Source: Candidatus Latescibacterota bacterium (GTDB taxonomy: Bacteria > Latescibacterota > UBA2968). Taken from it: a DNA stretch of 64,000 nt. This document shows positions 9,735-19,088 of this stretch, piece after piece (within the stretch, counting starts at the first letter, position 1; every line of letters begins with the position of its first letter). The notes beneath the pieces were generated by a model, which had not been told where the DNA came from, made no database searches, and was given only the letters and a program-made list of their open reading frames with translations. The position numbers and the translations under genes are program-made. The stretch lies in the NCBI GenBank assembly GCA_022824945.1, contig JAJDYX010000054.1, positions 16,071-80,070 on the forward strand, read 5' to 3'.

Positions 9735-12700
9735 ATGAAACTCAGCGAATTTGCCATTAATAAACCCATCAGCACCATTATGGTTGCAATTAGTATTATG
9801 GTGATGGGCTTTATTTCGGTATTCAAGTTGCCACTCGAATACCTGCCCAGCCTGACATTCCCGCGCATCTTTGTTTCCGTGAACTATCCCTCCTCTTCTC
9901 CGGAAGAAATAGAGCGGTTCATAACGCGCCCCATCGAAGAAATCCTCGGCACGCTATCTGGCGTTGAAAGCATCAGTTCCTCATCGAGCGGATCCAGTGC
10001 GCGCGTTGGCATGGAATTTGCGATGGATGCCGATATGGACATCATCGGCGTTCATATCCGCGACCGCCTCGATCAAGTTCGCGCCGACCTGCCCGCCGAT
10101 GTCGATCGCATCGATATTCGCAGCTTCGACACCGAAGACTTTCCCATCCTCGAATACTCTCTCACCTGGCTCGGTGAAAACAACCAGGAACTCGTCAATG
10201 TATTCAATCAAATGATCTTGCCCAGAATCCAGCGTCTCGAGGGCGTAGCCAATGTCGCACTCGAGGGTTTGCGGGAAAAAGACCTCCTCATCGAAGTCGA
10301 TCAAAAAGCCATGACAGCCTATAAGATGGACTTCCGCACCATCAATCGCGCCCTGAATAACAACAATATCAATGTCTCTGCGGGATATGTCACCGAAGGC
10401 AACAAACGTCTCGCCGTTCGCAGCATGGGCGAGTTTGAAACTGTTGATCAAATTCGCGAACTGCCCATTCGCCCCAACCTCACTCTCGACGATGTTGCCG
10501 ATGTCACGTACGATTATCCCGAATCCCGCAGTTTTGAACGCCTTGACGGGCGCCCTTCGCTAAACCTTGAAATCCAGAAAGCCTCAACGGCCAACATGGT
10601 CGATGTCTGCCAACTCGCGCGCGCCGAACTCGCCCTCATACACGAAGAGGTCGGCAAAGACAGGCTCCGAATGCACATAGTGCGCGACCGATCCATCGAC
10701 GTGACAAATAGCATCACGAGCCTCAGCCAATCTGCTATTTTGGGTGGTCTTTTGGCCGTCATCGCCATCTTTATTTTTCTTCGCAACTTCCGCAGCACGC
10801 TCATCATTGGCTCTGCGATTCCCATCAGTGTACTCACCGTATTTCTGATTATGTATTTCATGCGACAATCCGGATCGAACATCACCCTCAATCTCATTTC
10901 CATGATGGGTCTAATGGTCGCCATCGGTATGCTCGTCGATCCCGCAGTCGTAGCCCTTGAAAATATCTTTCGCAAACGATTTGAAGTAGGGCAAGATGCC
11001 AGACAGGCCGCACTCGAAGGCAGCGATGAAATCGGTCTTCCTGTCCTCGCCGCATCGCTCACGACCATCTGCGTATTTATCCCGGTCATTTTTGTCACCG
11101 ATTCGCGCACCTCGCTTTTCATGCGCGACTTTGCCATTACCGTGATCATATCCGTTATTGCCTCATTTAGTATCGCGCTCTCACTTATCCCGCTTGCAGC
11201 CTCTCGCGCCTTCAATGATGATGGTAAAATCCTTGATCGCGTTCTCAAGAGCATCGTCGGCCTTGTAGCCGCGCTCGGTCTGGGTGCCTTTATTTATTAC
11301 ACGGACTTCAGCAAAATTGATTACGCTGGCCTGTGGGCAAATTTTAACACGACCATTAGTGCGTTGCCGACATTTGCCAAAATCGGTTTTCCCGGCGTCA
11401 TAGCCCTGGTCATCTTTCTCTATTTCCGCTACCGTTCAATCGGCCCCAAAGCCCTCTATGCCAAACTGGTATCTTCCACTCTTCACTATCGATGGGCAAC
11501 TCTCTCCCTGGCTGTTGTTCTTCTTTTTGTCGGCAACTACATCTACGGCAAAGTAGAGCAACAACCCTTCCGCTATCAGCCCAGTCGCGCCGTAAGACTC
11601 ACCATTGAAATGCCTCGCAGTTACGATGTGGATCAAGCGCGTGAGATCTTTAAAATTGCCGAAGACATGCTCATCCCCTTAAAAGACGAACTCGACATAG
11701 AAGCTATTGGCAGCCGATACAGCGGTCGGCGCGGCACCCGCCTGACCCTTTATCTCACGCCAGCAGACGAAGGCAAACTCACCACAGATGAAGTTCAGCG
11801 CAAAGTTATGGCCCTCCTGCCCAAAGACATTCCAGGCGTGCGGTTCAAATCTGGCGGTGGCCGCGGTAGTTCTGCCGTGGGGGCTGGTGTTCAACTCAAA
11901 GGGCGCAGCCAGGAAACACTGGCTATTTTGGCCGAAGACATTGAAACCAGCATGCAGGACATGCCCGGCGTTCACGAAATACAGACCAGCCTCGAAAGCG
12001 GAACCGAAGAAATTCGCGTCACAGTTAATCGAGAACGCGCACAGCGCTACGGTCTCTCGCCGCGCGATATTGCAAACACCATCGCATCTGCGCTCGGTTC
12101 GCGCGGTGGCTCGAACTTCAAAACTCCCGATGGCGAAATCGACATCACCGTGCTGCTGCGCGAAGAAGACCGCGCCACTCTCGAACAACTCAAAACAACG
12201 GAATTTGAGAGCGATAACGGCGGCATGGTCACCTTCTCCAGCCTGGCGAATTTCGACCTGACAACGGGACGTAACACGATTCAACGCGAAGATCGCATGT
12301 CAACCGTAACCGTTTTTGCCAACACAGACCAGCAAGCGGTATTTCGCGTGGGGCAGATCATGAAAATGCGCATGGAAGGCGTCCCCCTGCCCAAGGGATA
12401 TACGTATGAAATGGATCGCCGATTCAGATCTATGAATGCAGAACAAAACCAAGACTATGAGACCCTGATCCTGGCACTTATTCTCATTTACATCATTATG
12501 GCCTCGCTCTTTGAATCCTATGTCCATCCGCTCACCATTATGTTCTGTATCTTTTTCGCATTCATCGGCGTCGCGCTCGGTCTCTACACCTTCAAAATCG
12601 CCATGGACAGCAATGCCAAATACGGTCTTCTCGTGCTGTTTGGTATCGTGGTCAACAACGGCATTGTCCTGGTCGATCACATCAACAGATACCGAAAACA

Positions 12701-12989
12701 GGGGCTTGTTCGCCGCGATGCTATTATTCGCGGAGGGCAAGACCGCTTGCGTCCGATTATGATGACCGCTACCACCACCATCATCGGCCTGATGCCGCTG
12801 GTATTGCCGATGCTCTTTGGCAATGCCGAAGGCACCTCAAGGCGCTGGGGACCAATTGGTCTGGTGGTTATTTCCGGGCTATCTATCTCAACAATCCTGA
12901 CGCTTGTTCTCCTGCCCACGGTCTATTCCCTCATGGATGACCTCTCCCAATTTGCTAAGCGCGTCACAGCCGTAGCACGCGCGCAATAA
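9735..12989 (+). CDS. RND family efflux transporter, permease subunit
   Basis: 1084-residue inner-membrane pump of the AcrB/CusA (HAE1-like) superfamily, driven by the proton gradient. It shows the N-terminal helix with FAINKPISTIMVA, two large periplasmic loops separated by helix bundles, a GMLVDPAVVALEN segment in helix 4 (the Asp expected in the proton relay), the IRGGQDRLRPIMMTATTTIIGLMPL block and a final helix. An extra hydrophobic stretch around residues 505-580 sits between the two halves. AGGAGGAGG-like Shine-Dalgarno directly precedes the ATG. No periplasmic adaptor or TolC-type gene is next to it in the window, so its partners must be encoded elsewhere. Closed downstream by hairpins. 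Confidence 0.92.
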   Translation: MKLSEFAINKPISTIMVAISIMVMGFISVFKLPLEYLPSLTFPRIFVSVNYPSSSPEEIERFITRPIEEILGTLSGVESISSSSSGSSARVGMEFAMDADMDIIGVHIRDRLDQVRADLPADVDRIDIRSFDTEDFPILEYSLTWLGENNQELVNVFNQMILPRIQRLEGVANVALEGLREKDLLIEVDQKAMTAYKMDFRTINRALNNNNINVSAGYVTEGNKRLAVRSMGEFETVDQIRELPIRPNLTLDDVADVTYDYPESRSFERLDGRPSLNLEIQKASTANMVDVCQLARAELALIHEEVGKDRLRMHIVRDRSIDVTNSITSLSQSAILGGLLAVIAIFIFLRNFRSTLIIGSAIPISVLTVFLIMYFMRQSGSNITLNLISMMGLMVAIGMLVDPAVVALENIFRKRFEVGQDARQAALEGSDEIGLPVLAASLTTICVFIPVIFVTDSRTSLFMRDFAITVIISVIASFSIALSLIPLAASRAFNDDGKILDRVLKSIVGLVAALGLGAFIYYTDFSKIDYAGLWANFNTTISALPTFAKIGFPGVIALVIFLYFRYRSIGPKALYAKLVSSTLHYRWATLSLAVVLLFVGNYIYGKVEQQPFRYQPSRAVRLTIEMPRSYDVDQAREIFKIAEDMLIPLKDELDIEAIGSRYSGRRGTRLTLYLTPADEGKLTTDEVQRKVMALLPKDIPGVRFKSGGGRGSSAVGAGVQLKGRSQETLAILAEDIETSMQDMPGVHEIQTSLESGTEEIRVTVNRERAQRYGLSPRDIANTIASALGSRGGSNFKTPDGEIDITVLLREEDRATLEQLKTTEFESDNGGMVTFSSLANFDLTTGRNTIQREDRMSTVTVFANTDQQAVFRVGQIMKMRMEGVPLPKGYTYEMDRRFRSMNAEQNQDYETLILALILIYIIMASLFESYVHPLTIMFCIFFAFIGVALGLYTFKIAMDSNAKYGLLVLFGIVVNNGIVLVDHINRYRKQGLVRRDAIIRGGQDRLRPIMMTATTTIIGLMPLVLPMLFGNAEGTSRRWGPIGLVVISGLSISTILTLVLLPTVYSLMDDLSQFAKRVTAVARAQ

Positions 12990-12990
12990 G

Positions 12991-13083
12991 AAAAAACCCC
13001 AGGCCATCGGCAAACCTTGCCGATCACTTGAGGTTTTGCTTCTTCCCAAAAAGGCACTACGCTTCCTCGCGCAGTGCCTTTTA
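12991..13083. terminator. Two consecutive hairpin terminators between convergent genes
   Basis: First hairpin: ATCGGCAA (13006-13013) pairs with TTGCCGAT (13017-13024), extended by an imperfect outer AAAACC/GGTTTT stem and followed by a T-rich tail. Second hairpin: AAAAGGCACT and AGTGCCTTTT arms (13049-13082) with A-run before and T-run after, so it can work on both strands. Together they separate the RND gene (plus) from the bactofilin gene (minus). Confidence 0.75.
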
Positions 13084-13090
13084 TGTTTCA

Positions 13091-13471
13091 TTATAATGAT
13101 TCTTTCTCGGTCTGATCAACCTCTTGTATCTCACTGCCCGCATCGCAGTCGGCCTTAAAAACAGCGCCATCTTCAATGATCAAGACACCCGTTTGAATTT
13201 TTCCAATAAAAGTAGCTTGTGACTGCAAATGCACTTTATCGTCAGCCACCAGACTTCCCACAATGCGCCCGCTAACCAATGCGTCGCGCACCTTCACATT
13301 GGCTTCAACAACACCCGACGTTCCCACAATCAGCGTACCGGATGACTCGAGTTCGCCTTTCAAGACCCCATCCACACGCACGCCAGCCTCAATTTGAAAA
13401 TGACCTTCAGAAACTGCCCCACGCCCAATAATGGTATTCATAGTTTTGTCAAAATTTGTATTGCGGTCCAC
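13091..13471 (-). CDS. Bactofilin family polymer-forming protein
   Basis: 126-residue bactofilin (DUF583), a small right-handed beta-helix protein that polymerises into cytoskeletal filaments at the membrane. The pattern of short repeating strands is clear: 'TIIGRGAVSEGHFQIEA', VRVDGVLKGELES, GTLIVGTSGVVEANVKV, ALVSGRIVGSL, VHLQSQATFIGKI and 'GVLIIEDGAVFKADC', with the family phrases VDGVLKGEL and LIVGTSGVVEA. The GTG at 13471 is preferred because AGGAGG lies 8 bases upstream; a TTG nine codons earlier would place that sequence inside the gene. The C-terminal tail is acidic. It is divergent from the LecA-like gene. Confidence 0.85.
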   Translation of the reverse strand: MDRNTNFDKTMNTIIGRGAVSEGHFQIEAGVRVDGVLKGELESSGTLIVGTSGVVEANVKVRDALVSGRIVGSLVADDKVHLQSQATFIGKIQTGVLIIEDGAVFKADCDAGSEIQEVDQTEKESL

Positions 13472-13622
13472 AGGTCTCTCCTCCTGAAATTTTTTCAACG
13501 GGCACCTAATATAAATCTTATGCGCCTTGAGTCAATTTCTTTCTCCAAAATTTTCCGCTTGACAAGCATTTTTGACAGGCGTACTTTGCGAACCGTTTTA
13601 CACCCCAAACCGAGGAGAAACT

Positions 13623-13997
13623 GTGGCATTCACAATTACCAAAACCGTTCGTCCAAACGCCGTATGGCAAGAAATGTACCTCCAGATACAAAAAGACCAG
13701 CGCGTAATTATCACTGCAGAGGGCCTCTGGTCTCCCGAGATGCGTCCGCTTACCATTGTCTGGTGTGGCCCCGATGGGATTGAAGGGCGTCCCGCCGATG
13801 ATAAATATCTCTTACCCGGCACAAATGTGGGGGCACTCGTTGGGCGCATTGCCGACAGTCCCATTCTTTCGGTGGGCAATTATTTCGATTTTTATTCGCC
13901 TTACGAAGGCCCGCTTTTTCTCGCCATGAACGAAAACCCCGAATACCACAGCCAGGCCGGTTCCCTCCACGCTCAAATCATCTTGTTCGACCTGTGA
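13623..13997 (+). CDS. LecA (PA-IL)-like carbohydrate-binding protein
   Basis: 124-residue protein with the pattern of the PA-IL/LecA-like beta-sandwich: a strand followed by VIITAEGLWSPE, then GPDG, then LLPGTNVGALVGRI, 'GNYFDFYSPYEGPLFLAMNENP' (given in shortened form as the family's P..G.L.L..N.N block) and a final HAQIILFDL strand. In LecA the equivalent region binds calcium and galactose. No signal peptide is visible. The GTG at 13623 follows CCGAGGAG with six bases spacing. The stop codon overlaps the GTG of the ABC permease by four bases, indicating translational coupling. A sugar- or glycan-sensing role in the transport unit is possible but inferred. Confidence 0.6.
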   Translation: MAFTITKTVRPNAVWQEMYLQIQKDQRVIITAEGLWSPEMRPLTIVWCGPDGIEGRPADDKYLLPGTNVGALVGRIADSPILSVGNYFDFYSPYEGPLFLAMNENPEYHSQAGSLHAQIILFDL

Positions 13998-14776
13998 AAC
14001 TAATCCGCTTTTTTGCCCGAGAATACGCCCTTTCAGGGCTGTTTATCATCCTGCTGCTCGGCTTGTGGGAAATAGTCGTGCGAAGTCTCGATGTCGCCGC
14101 ATTTATACTCCCGCCGCCCTCTCAAATCCTGTCCAAATTTGCCGCATCCCATCGCCTCCTGCTCTCTCACGGTCTCGTCACACTCACCGAAGCCCTCGGC
14201 GGCTTTTTCACAGGCGCATCATCGGGACTACTTTGCGCCATAGCAATGGCTCGATCCCGCCTGATCGAACGGATGCTCTATCCACTGGTCATCTCCACGC
14301 AGACCTTCCCCAAAGAGGCACTGGCTCCTGTCTTCGTCATCTGGTTTGGATTTGGCCTTTTGCCCAAAGTCATTATCGCGGGCCTCATTTCTTTTTTTCC
14401 CGTTGTGATCAACACCACGCGCGGCCTCTTATCCGTTGACAAATCCATCCTCGACTTAATGCGGTCGCTCTCGGCCAGCCAACGACAAATTTTTTTTAAA
14501 GTGCGCTTACCCAACGCCATTCCCTATCTCTTTGCCGCCCTCAAAATGTGTATCACGCTCAGTGTGATTGGTGCTGTAGTCGGCGAATTTGTCGGCTCCA
14601 GTGCGGGGCTGGGCCACCTCATTCGGCTCGCCAATTCAGAACTCGCCACCGATTTGATGTTTGCTGCCCTGCTCGCACTCGGATGTATGGGTACGAGCCT
14701 GTTTCTGCTCGTTGACGGCCTCGAAAAAACTGCCCTGCGCCGCTGGGGCGGCACCGTTGAAACCATAGGTCGATAA
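13994..14776 (+). CDS. ABC transporter permease (SsuC/ThiX/TauC type)
   Basis: 260-residue membrane protein with five to six helices and the BPD_transp_1 EAA loop region (SLSASQRQIFFKVRLPNAIPY). Together with the binding protein downstream it forms an importer of the nitrate/sulfonate/taurine or thiamine-precursor class. GTG start overlaps the preceding stop (GTGA). The binding protein gene follows after 13 bases. The matching ATPase gene is missing from this cluster, so either a shared ATPase is used or the gene is elsewhere. Substrate unknown; THI5/NMT1-type systems usually carry pyrimidine precursors or small organic anions. Confidence 0.85.
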   Translation: MKLIRFFAREYALSGLFIILLLGLWEIVVRSLDVAAFILPPPSQILSKFAASHRLLLSHGLVTLTEALGGFFTGASSGLLCAIAMARSRLIERMLYPLVISTQTFPKEALAPVFVIWFGFGLLPKVIIAGLISFFPVVINTTRGLLSVDKSILDLMRSLSASQRQIFFKVRLPNAIPYLFAALKMCITLSVIGAVVGEFVGSSAGLGHLIRLANSELATDLMFAALLALGCMGTSLFLLVDGLEKTALRRWGGTVETIGR

Positions 14777-14789
14777 AAGGAGTACTCTC

Positions 14790-15755
14790 ATGCAAAAAAT
14801 ATTCATCGCTCTCGCCTTCGCACTCATCACTCTGTCTTGTACGAGCACAGACAAGACACAAGTGCAATTCATTCTCGACTGGAAAGCACAGATGGAACAC
14901 GCGGGCTTTTTTGTCGCCAAACAACAGGGCTTTTATGAACAAGAAGGTCTTGAGGTCGAAATCCTCGAAGGCAATGGTGCTCCCACTGCGGCCCGCGTCG
15001 TGGGCAATGGCACCTACAACCTCGGCGTAGCCAGTGGATCGGCAACTGTTATGGCAAGAGCACAAAACATCCCAATAGTATCGCTCGCCGTGATCAATCA
15101 ACAGACGCCGGTAGTCGTTTATTCGCTTGTAGAAAAAAATATCACAACACCGCAGGACCTGATCGGCAAAAGCATTGGCGTCAATATTGGCGGTACGAAG
15201 CACCGCGAATTTCAAGCCTTTTTACGCCACCAGAATATCCCCGAAGAAGACATACAACTCATGGGCATGAGCGAAGCCAGCCCAGCGCCGCTCCTCGCAG
15301 GCCAGGTCGATGCCATGCTCGGATATACCGAAGATCAGCCCGTCACAGTCGAACTCCAGGGCCACGCGGTCAATCGCCTTGCCCTATCGGATTACGGCAT
15401 CGATGTATATAGCACCAACATCATTGCCAATGAGTCTTTTTTGAAAGAAAATCCCGATCTGGTCAAACGCTTTTTGCGGGCGAGCCTGCGCGGATGGCAA
15501 CACGCTGTCGATCATCCCGAAGAGGCGGTAGCAGCCTACATGGCCGCGCGTCCCGAAAGCGACGAGGCCTTCAATCGCGCCAATTTCAAATATCTGATCC
15601 CCCTGTTGCAGAGTGCCGACACTCAACAACAGGGCCTGGGTGCCCAAACTGAGGCAAAATGGCAACAAACACAGGATATTCTCCACAGCCTGGACATGAT
15701 CGACCAAAAAGTTGATCTCAACCTGCTCTTTACCACGGCATTTATGCCTGAGTGA
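14790..15755 (+). CDS. ABC transporter substrate-binding protein, NMT1/THI5-like
   Basis: 321-residue periplasmic binding protein. The N-terminus is a lipoprotein-like signal ending at Cys17 (ALITLSC), and the mature part starts with the NMT1/THI5-like pattern FILDWKAQMEHAGFFVA followed by KQQGFYEQEGLEVEIL. The family binds pyrimidine, nitrate/sulfonate or aromatic anion ligands. AAAGGAG lies eight bases before the ATG. Its 3' end overlaps the convergent amidase gene by 14 bases. An amidase next to an import system could process the imported compound, but this is only suggestive. Confidence 0.85.
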   Translation: MQKIFIALAFALITLSCTSTDKTQVQFILDWKAQMEHAGFFVAKQQGFYEQEGLEVEILEGNGAPTAARVVGNGTYNLGVASGSATVMARAQNIPIVSLAVINQQTPVVVYSLVEKNITTPQDLIGKSIGVNIGGTKHREFQAFLRHQNIPEEDIQLMGMSEASPAPLLAGQVDAMLGYTEDQPVTVELQGHAVNRLALSDYGIDVYSTNIIANESFLKENPDLVKRFLRASLRGWQHAVDHPEEAVAAYMAARPESDEAFNRANFKYLIPLLQSADTQQQGLGAQTEAKWQQTQDILHSLDMIDQKVDLNLLFTTAFMPE

Positions 15756-17139
15756 AGTCGGGAGCCAACCGCCAACCAACCGCCTGCTCATAAGCATAAG
15801 CCAGGCGCAAAATTCGGGCCTCGTCATAAGGCTTGCCAATAATCTGCAAACCGATGGGCAAATTTTCATCAGACCATCCACACGGAACCGACACCGCGCA
15901 CAAACCCAAAAAATTGACCAGCCGCGTCGTCAACCTGACGGGCGCAACATCGACATCTGCGACACGCGGTGCAACCGTCAACATCGTCGGACAAATCACG
16001 GCATCCACATCTCGCAGGGTCTCGCGGGCAGAGACTCGCAACTGCTTGCGCCGTTGTAAAACTGCCGCATAATCTGGCGCAGAAAAAGACGCGCCATGTG
16101 CAATCCGCGCTCGAATGCGCGGATCCATCATCTCGCCCTGCCGTGCAATCAAATCCCCATGGCACGCATATCCCTCCACGCACATAATCATCGCACTGCC
16201 GCGCCCTTCGAGTTCTTCATCTAACTCTTCCCGCGCCTCGGGAAATTGCATTTCCACCACATCGACCCCCAATTCACACAAAACCTCCGCCGCGGCTTCT
16301 ACCGAAGCGATAACCTCAGCATCTGCCCCATCGCAAAACGGATCGCGCACAAACCCAACGCGCAACCCCTTCACATCTCGCTTCAGCCAGCGAACCACAT
16401 CCACCAGCGGTTGATTTAACGTCACTGGATCAGCCGCATCAGGCCCCGCAATCGCTTCAAACACCAGCGCGGCATCTTCCACAGACCGCGTCAAAGGACC
16501 CATGCTATCCAGCGTCCACGAAAGCGGCATCGCACCAGCGCGGCTCACCCGTTCCAACGTGGGCTTGAGACCCACGACACCGCAAAACGACGCCGGGATC
16601 CGAATAGAACCGCCCGTATCTGTACCCATCGCAACAGGCACCAACCCCGCCGCCACAGCCACCCCCGACCCACTGCTCGACCCACCTGGCACGCGTTCTG
16701 ATCCCCAGGGATTGGGCGGTGTGCTGTAATGGGGATTCAAACCATAAGGCCCAAACGCGAGTTCCACCATATTGGTCTTACCCATCAACACAGCACCGGC
16801 ACGCGAAAGACGCTTTGCGACGGTTGCCGAATCTTCCGGTACAAAAGCATCCCATACTTTCGCACCAGAAGTCGTGCGAATACCCGCCGTGTGAAACAGA
16901 TCTTTAAGCGCGATTGGAATGCCGTGCAAAGGTCCCAAATCCGATCCCGACCGCAACATCGCCTCCGCCGCCTGTGCCTCGGCGCGAGCGCGTTCTGCCG
17001 TAACGGTAATAAACGCCTGTGTCCGATCGCCGTATTCGTCAATGCGATTAAGTTGTGCATCCACCACCTCAACCGGCGACACATCGCCCGCCCGATAGCG
17101 TACACCCAATTCCGATAGGGTTGCAAAATGCATATCCAC
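15742..17139 (-). CDS. Amidase (amidase signature family, GatA-like)
   Basis: 465-residue amidase-signature hydrolase that cleaves carboxamides using a Ser-cisSer-Lys triad. The three parts are visible: catalytic Lys in PIALKDLFHT, the cis-Ser in the PGGSSSGSG loop, and the nucleophile in DTGGSIRIPASF. Length matches single-subunit amidases and GatA; there are no gatB or gatC genes here, so a catabolic amidase is more likely than tRNA amidotransferase. I chose the GTG at 17139, ten bases after GGGAGG; an ATG at 17133 is the alternative. It follows the Gfo/Idh/MocA gene by two bases, suggesting one transcript. Confidence 0.85.
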   Translation of the reverse strand: MDMHFATLSELGVRYRAGDVSPVEVVDAQLNRIDEYGDRTQAFITVTAERARAEAQAAEAMLRSGSDLGPLHGIPIALKDLFHTAGIRTTSGAKVWDAFVPEDSATVAKRLSRAGAVLMGKTNMVELAFGPYGLNPHYSTPPNPWGSERVPGGSSSGSGVAVAAGLVPVAMGTDTGGSIRIPASFCGVVGLKPTLERVSRAGAMPLSWTLDSMGPLTRSVEDAALVFEAIAGPDAADPVTLNQPLVDVVRWLKRDVKGLRVGFVRDPFCDGADAEVIASVEAAAEVLCELGVDVVEMQFPEAREELDEELEGRGSAMIMCVEGYACHGDLIARQGEMMDPRIRARIAHGASFSAPDYAAVLQRRKQLRVSARETLRDVDAVICPTMLTVAPRVADVDVAPVRLTTRLVNFLGLCAVSVPCGWSDENLPIGLQIIGKPYDEARILRLAYAYEQAVGWRLAPDFTQA

Positions 17140-17141
17140 TG

Positions 17142-18182
17142 TCAGACATCCTCCCCAGGCGACCACGTCACCCGTCCGGCAACCATGTCCTCTAACAACA
17201 CAAGCTCTCCACCGCGTTCGGCAGATGCATTGGCGCCCAGCACAGCCGCCAGACTGTTCAATGCATCGCCATAAGAACTCCGCATTGCAGTACTATCTCC
17301 ATTGCGTATCGCATCGACAAATGCCTCTGTCTGAAACGCAAAGGCATTGGGACGGCCATCCCACGCCGCGACTTCTTCGCCATTCAACACGACATTTTGC
17401 GCCGACCATTCGAAAAACGCGTCATCAGCAACCACCGTCACCTCGCGCCGCGCATAATTCACATTGGTCAATACCCGCGATGTCGTCGCATTGGCAACCA
17501 CGCCGCTCTTAAATCGATAATTCACATTATAGGCATAAGGCATATTGATCGGCTCTGGCCCATCACCTTCCGCGCGGTAAAAATAAAATGCCGACACAGC
17601 CTCGATATCCCCCAGAAAAAAACGCAACAGATCGATCATGTGAATGGTATTTTCCACATACGATCCCCCGCACAGGGCCATGCGACTCGTCCAGTATCGG
17701 ATATGCCGTCCGCTGTAAAACAACTGCACCTGTGCGTGTCGCGGAATCCGCGTTTCGAGCATGGCCTTCAAGTACTCAGCTGAAGGATAATATCGACTCA
17801 TGAAACCCACTTGAGAAACAATACCCGCGCGGTCAATAGCCTCGCAAAACGCCACGGCCTGAGCCATATCCAAACTTTGCGGTTTCTCCACAAAAAGGGC
17901 GATCCCCTTCTCCGCGGCGATCAACTCCGCATCCGTATGCAAAGTTGGAGGCAAACACACATAAACCCCGTCCAATTCCTCTTTGTCAAACATCTCGCGG
18001 TGATCTGTGTAAACAGACTTCGCGCCCCACACCTTTGCCTGCTCAGACACAACGCCCTGATCCACATCGCAAAATGCCTGTAACACCACCTCGCCCTTTT
18101 CGACCAATTGGGACAGGGCAGGCAAATGTGCATTCTGTGGAATATGACCCAAACCAATCATACCCATGCGAACGGGTTGCAT
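17142..18182 (-). CDS. Gfo/Idh/MocA family oxidoreductase
   Basis: 346-residue NAD(P)-dependent oxidoreductase. N-terminal Rossmann fold with the nucleotide loop GLGHIPQNAHLPAL and the EKPQSLD motif (Lys of EKP is the usual catalytic or cofactor-contacting residue), then the alpha/beta C-terminal domain. These enzymes oxidise or reduce sugar-like or cyclitol substrates. Start at ATG 18182 is supported by GGGGAG upstream and alignment of the Rossmann fold; a longer in-frame start at 18209 lacks these. It lies four bases after the aldo/keto reductase gene in the same direction. Confidence 0.88.
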   Translation of the reverse strand: MQPVRMGMIGLGHIPQNAHLPALSQLVEKGEVVLQAFCDVDQGVVSEQAKVWGAKSVYTDHREMFDKEELDGVYVCLPPTLHTDAELIAAEKGIALFVEKPQSLDMAQAVAFCEAIDRAGIVSQVGFMSRYYPSAEYLKAMLETRIPRHAQVQLFYSGRHIRYWTSRMALCGGSYVENTIHMIDLLRFFLGDIEAVSAFYFYRAEGDGPEPINMPYAYNVNYRFKSGVVANATTSRVLTNVNYARREVTVVADDAFFEWSAQNVVLNGEEVAAWDGRPNAFAFQTEAFVDAIRNGDSTAMRSSYGDALNSLAAVLGANASAERGGELVLLEDMVAGRVTWSPGEDV

Positions 18183-18186
18183 ATAC

Positions 18187-19083
18187 TTATCTCCCCTCAA
18201 TCTCTGCAATCAATTCTCTGGATAATTTCCCACCATCCGACACATCCACACAATCCTCCAATTCTTCAATATCCGATACCCCACACAGTAACATCGACAC
18301 CCGATTGTCCGACAACAAATAGCGCAAAGCCGTGCGCGTCATGGGTTCATCTAAACCTTCAACAATTTTCTCTACCCGCATTAGATTGTCATACAAATCG
18401 GCAAATCGCCCCTGCGCCATCCACTGCTCCCGTTTTGAACCCAACAACCCCGCGTGCAATGGCGAAGCGCAAATCACAGCAATGTCTTCTGCTGCCGCTG
18501 TGGGAACCAATTCCTCAGTAGCTTCTCGCGTCAGCAAATCGTACTTGCAAAACGTAATCACCGAAACAAAAACATCGGTCTCTTTGAGCACCCGAGACAT
18601 CAAAGCCAGATCAGAACCCGTCAGCCCAATATAATCACAAATTCCCTGAGCCTGTATCTCCAACAACGCCTCTATAGTTCGCCCCGCATCAAACAACCCG
18701 GGCCACCCGGCTTTTTCAGCCTCATGCACCTGCAAAAGATGTACATGGTCGCGCTTTAACCGCTTCAAACTCGCATCGAGACCGCGCCATACTGCATCGC
18801 GCGTATAGTCAAACGGCTCGGGATAATACCCCACTTTTGTCGCCAGATAATACGGCTCTCGCACACCCGACAGCGCGATGCCCAGCACCTCTTCGCTGCG
18901 TCCGCGTCCATAAAGCGGTGCCGTATCGAAATAATTCACACCCAATTCCAGCGCCTGTTCCACCACCGACACCCCATGCGAAATCGGTTTTAGCCCCATC
19001 TCGGGACGACCGTAGAACCACGACCCGCCAAGCCCTATCTCGCTGACCTTCCATCCCGTCTTGCCAAATATCCTGTATTCCAT
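18187..19083 (-). CDS. Aldo/keto reductase
   Basis: 298-residue (alpha/beta)8 NADPH-dependent reductase. Visible tetrad regions are the Asp-Tyr pair in NYFDTAPLYGRGRSE, the Lys in YLATKVGYYP and the His in HVHLLQVHEAE. It belongs to the L-galactose dehydrogenase-like or general oxidoreductase branch that reduces sugar carbonyls. Start at ATG 19083 (MEYRIFGKTG) matches the family N-terminus; an upstream in-frame extension overlaps the glycosyltransferase gene and lacks similarity. Neighbouring oxidoreductase and amidase suggest a small catabolic operon. Confidence 0.88.
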   Translation of the reverse strand: MEYRIFGKTGWKVSEIGLGGSWFYGRPEMGLKPISHGVSVVEQALELGVNYFDTAPLYGRGRSEEVLGIALSGVREPYYLATKVGYYPEPFDYTRDAVWRGLDASLKRLKRDHVHLLQVHEAEKAGWPGLFDAGRTIEALLEIQAQGICDYIGLTGSDLALMSRVLKETDVFVSVITFCKYDLLTREATEELVPTAAAEDIAVICASPLHAGLLGSKREQWMAQGRFADLYDNLMRVEKIVEGLDEPMTRTALRYLLSDNRVSMLLCGVSDIEELEDCVDVSDGGKLSRELIAEIEGR

Positions 19084-19088
19084 TTTTA

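Noticed and set aside
15742..17139. GatA subunit of the tRNA amidotransferase
   Set aside because: The amidase triad is present, but gatB and gatC are absent and the neighbours are catabolic oxidoreductases, so a stand-alone amidase is more likely.
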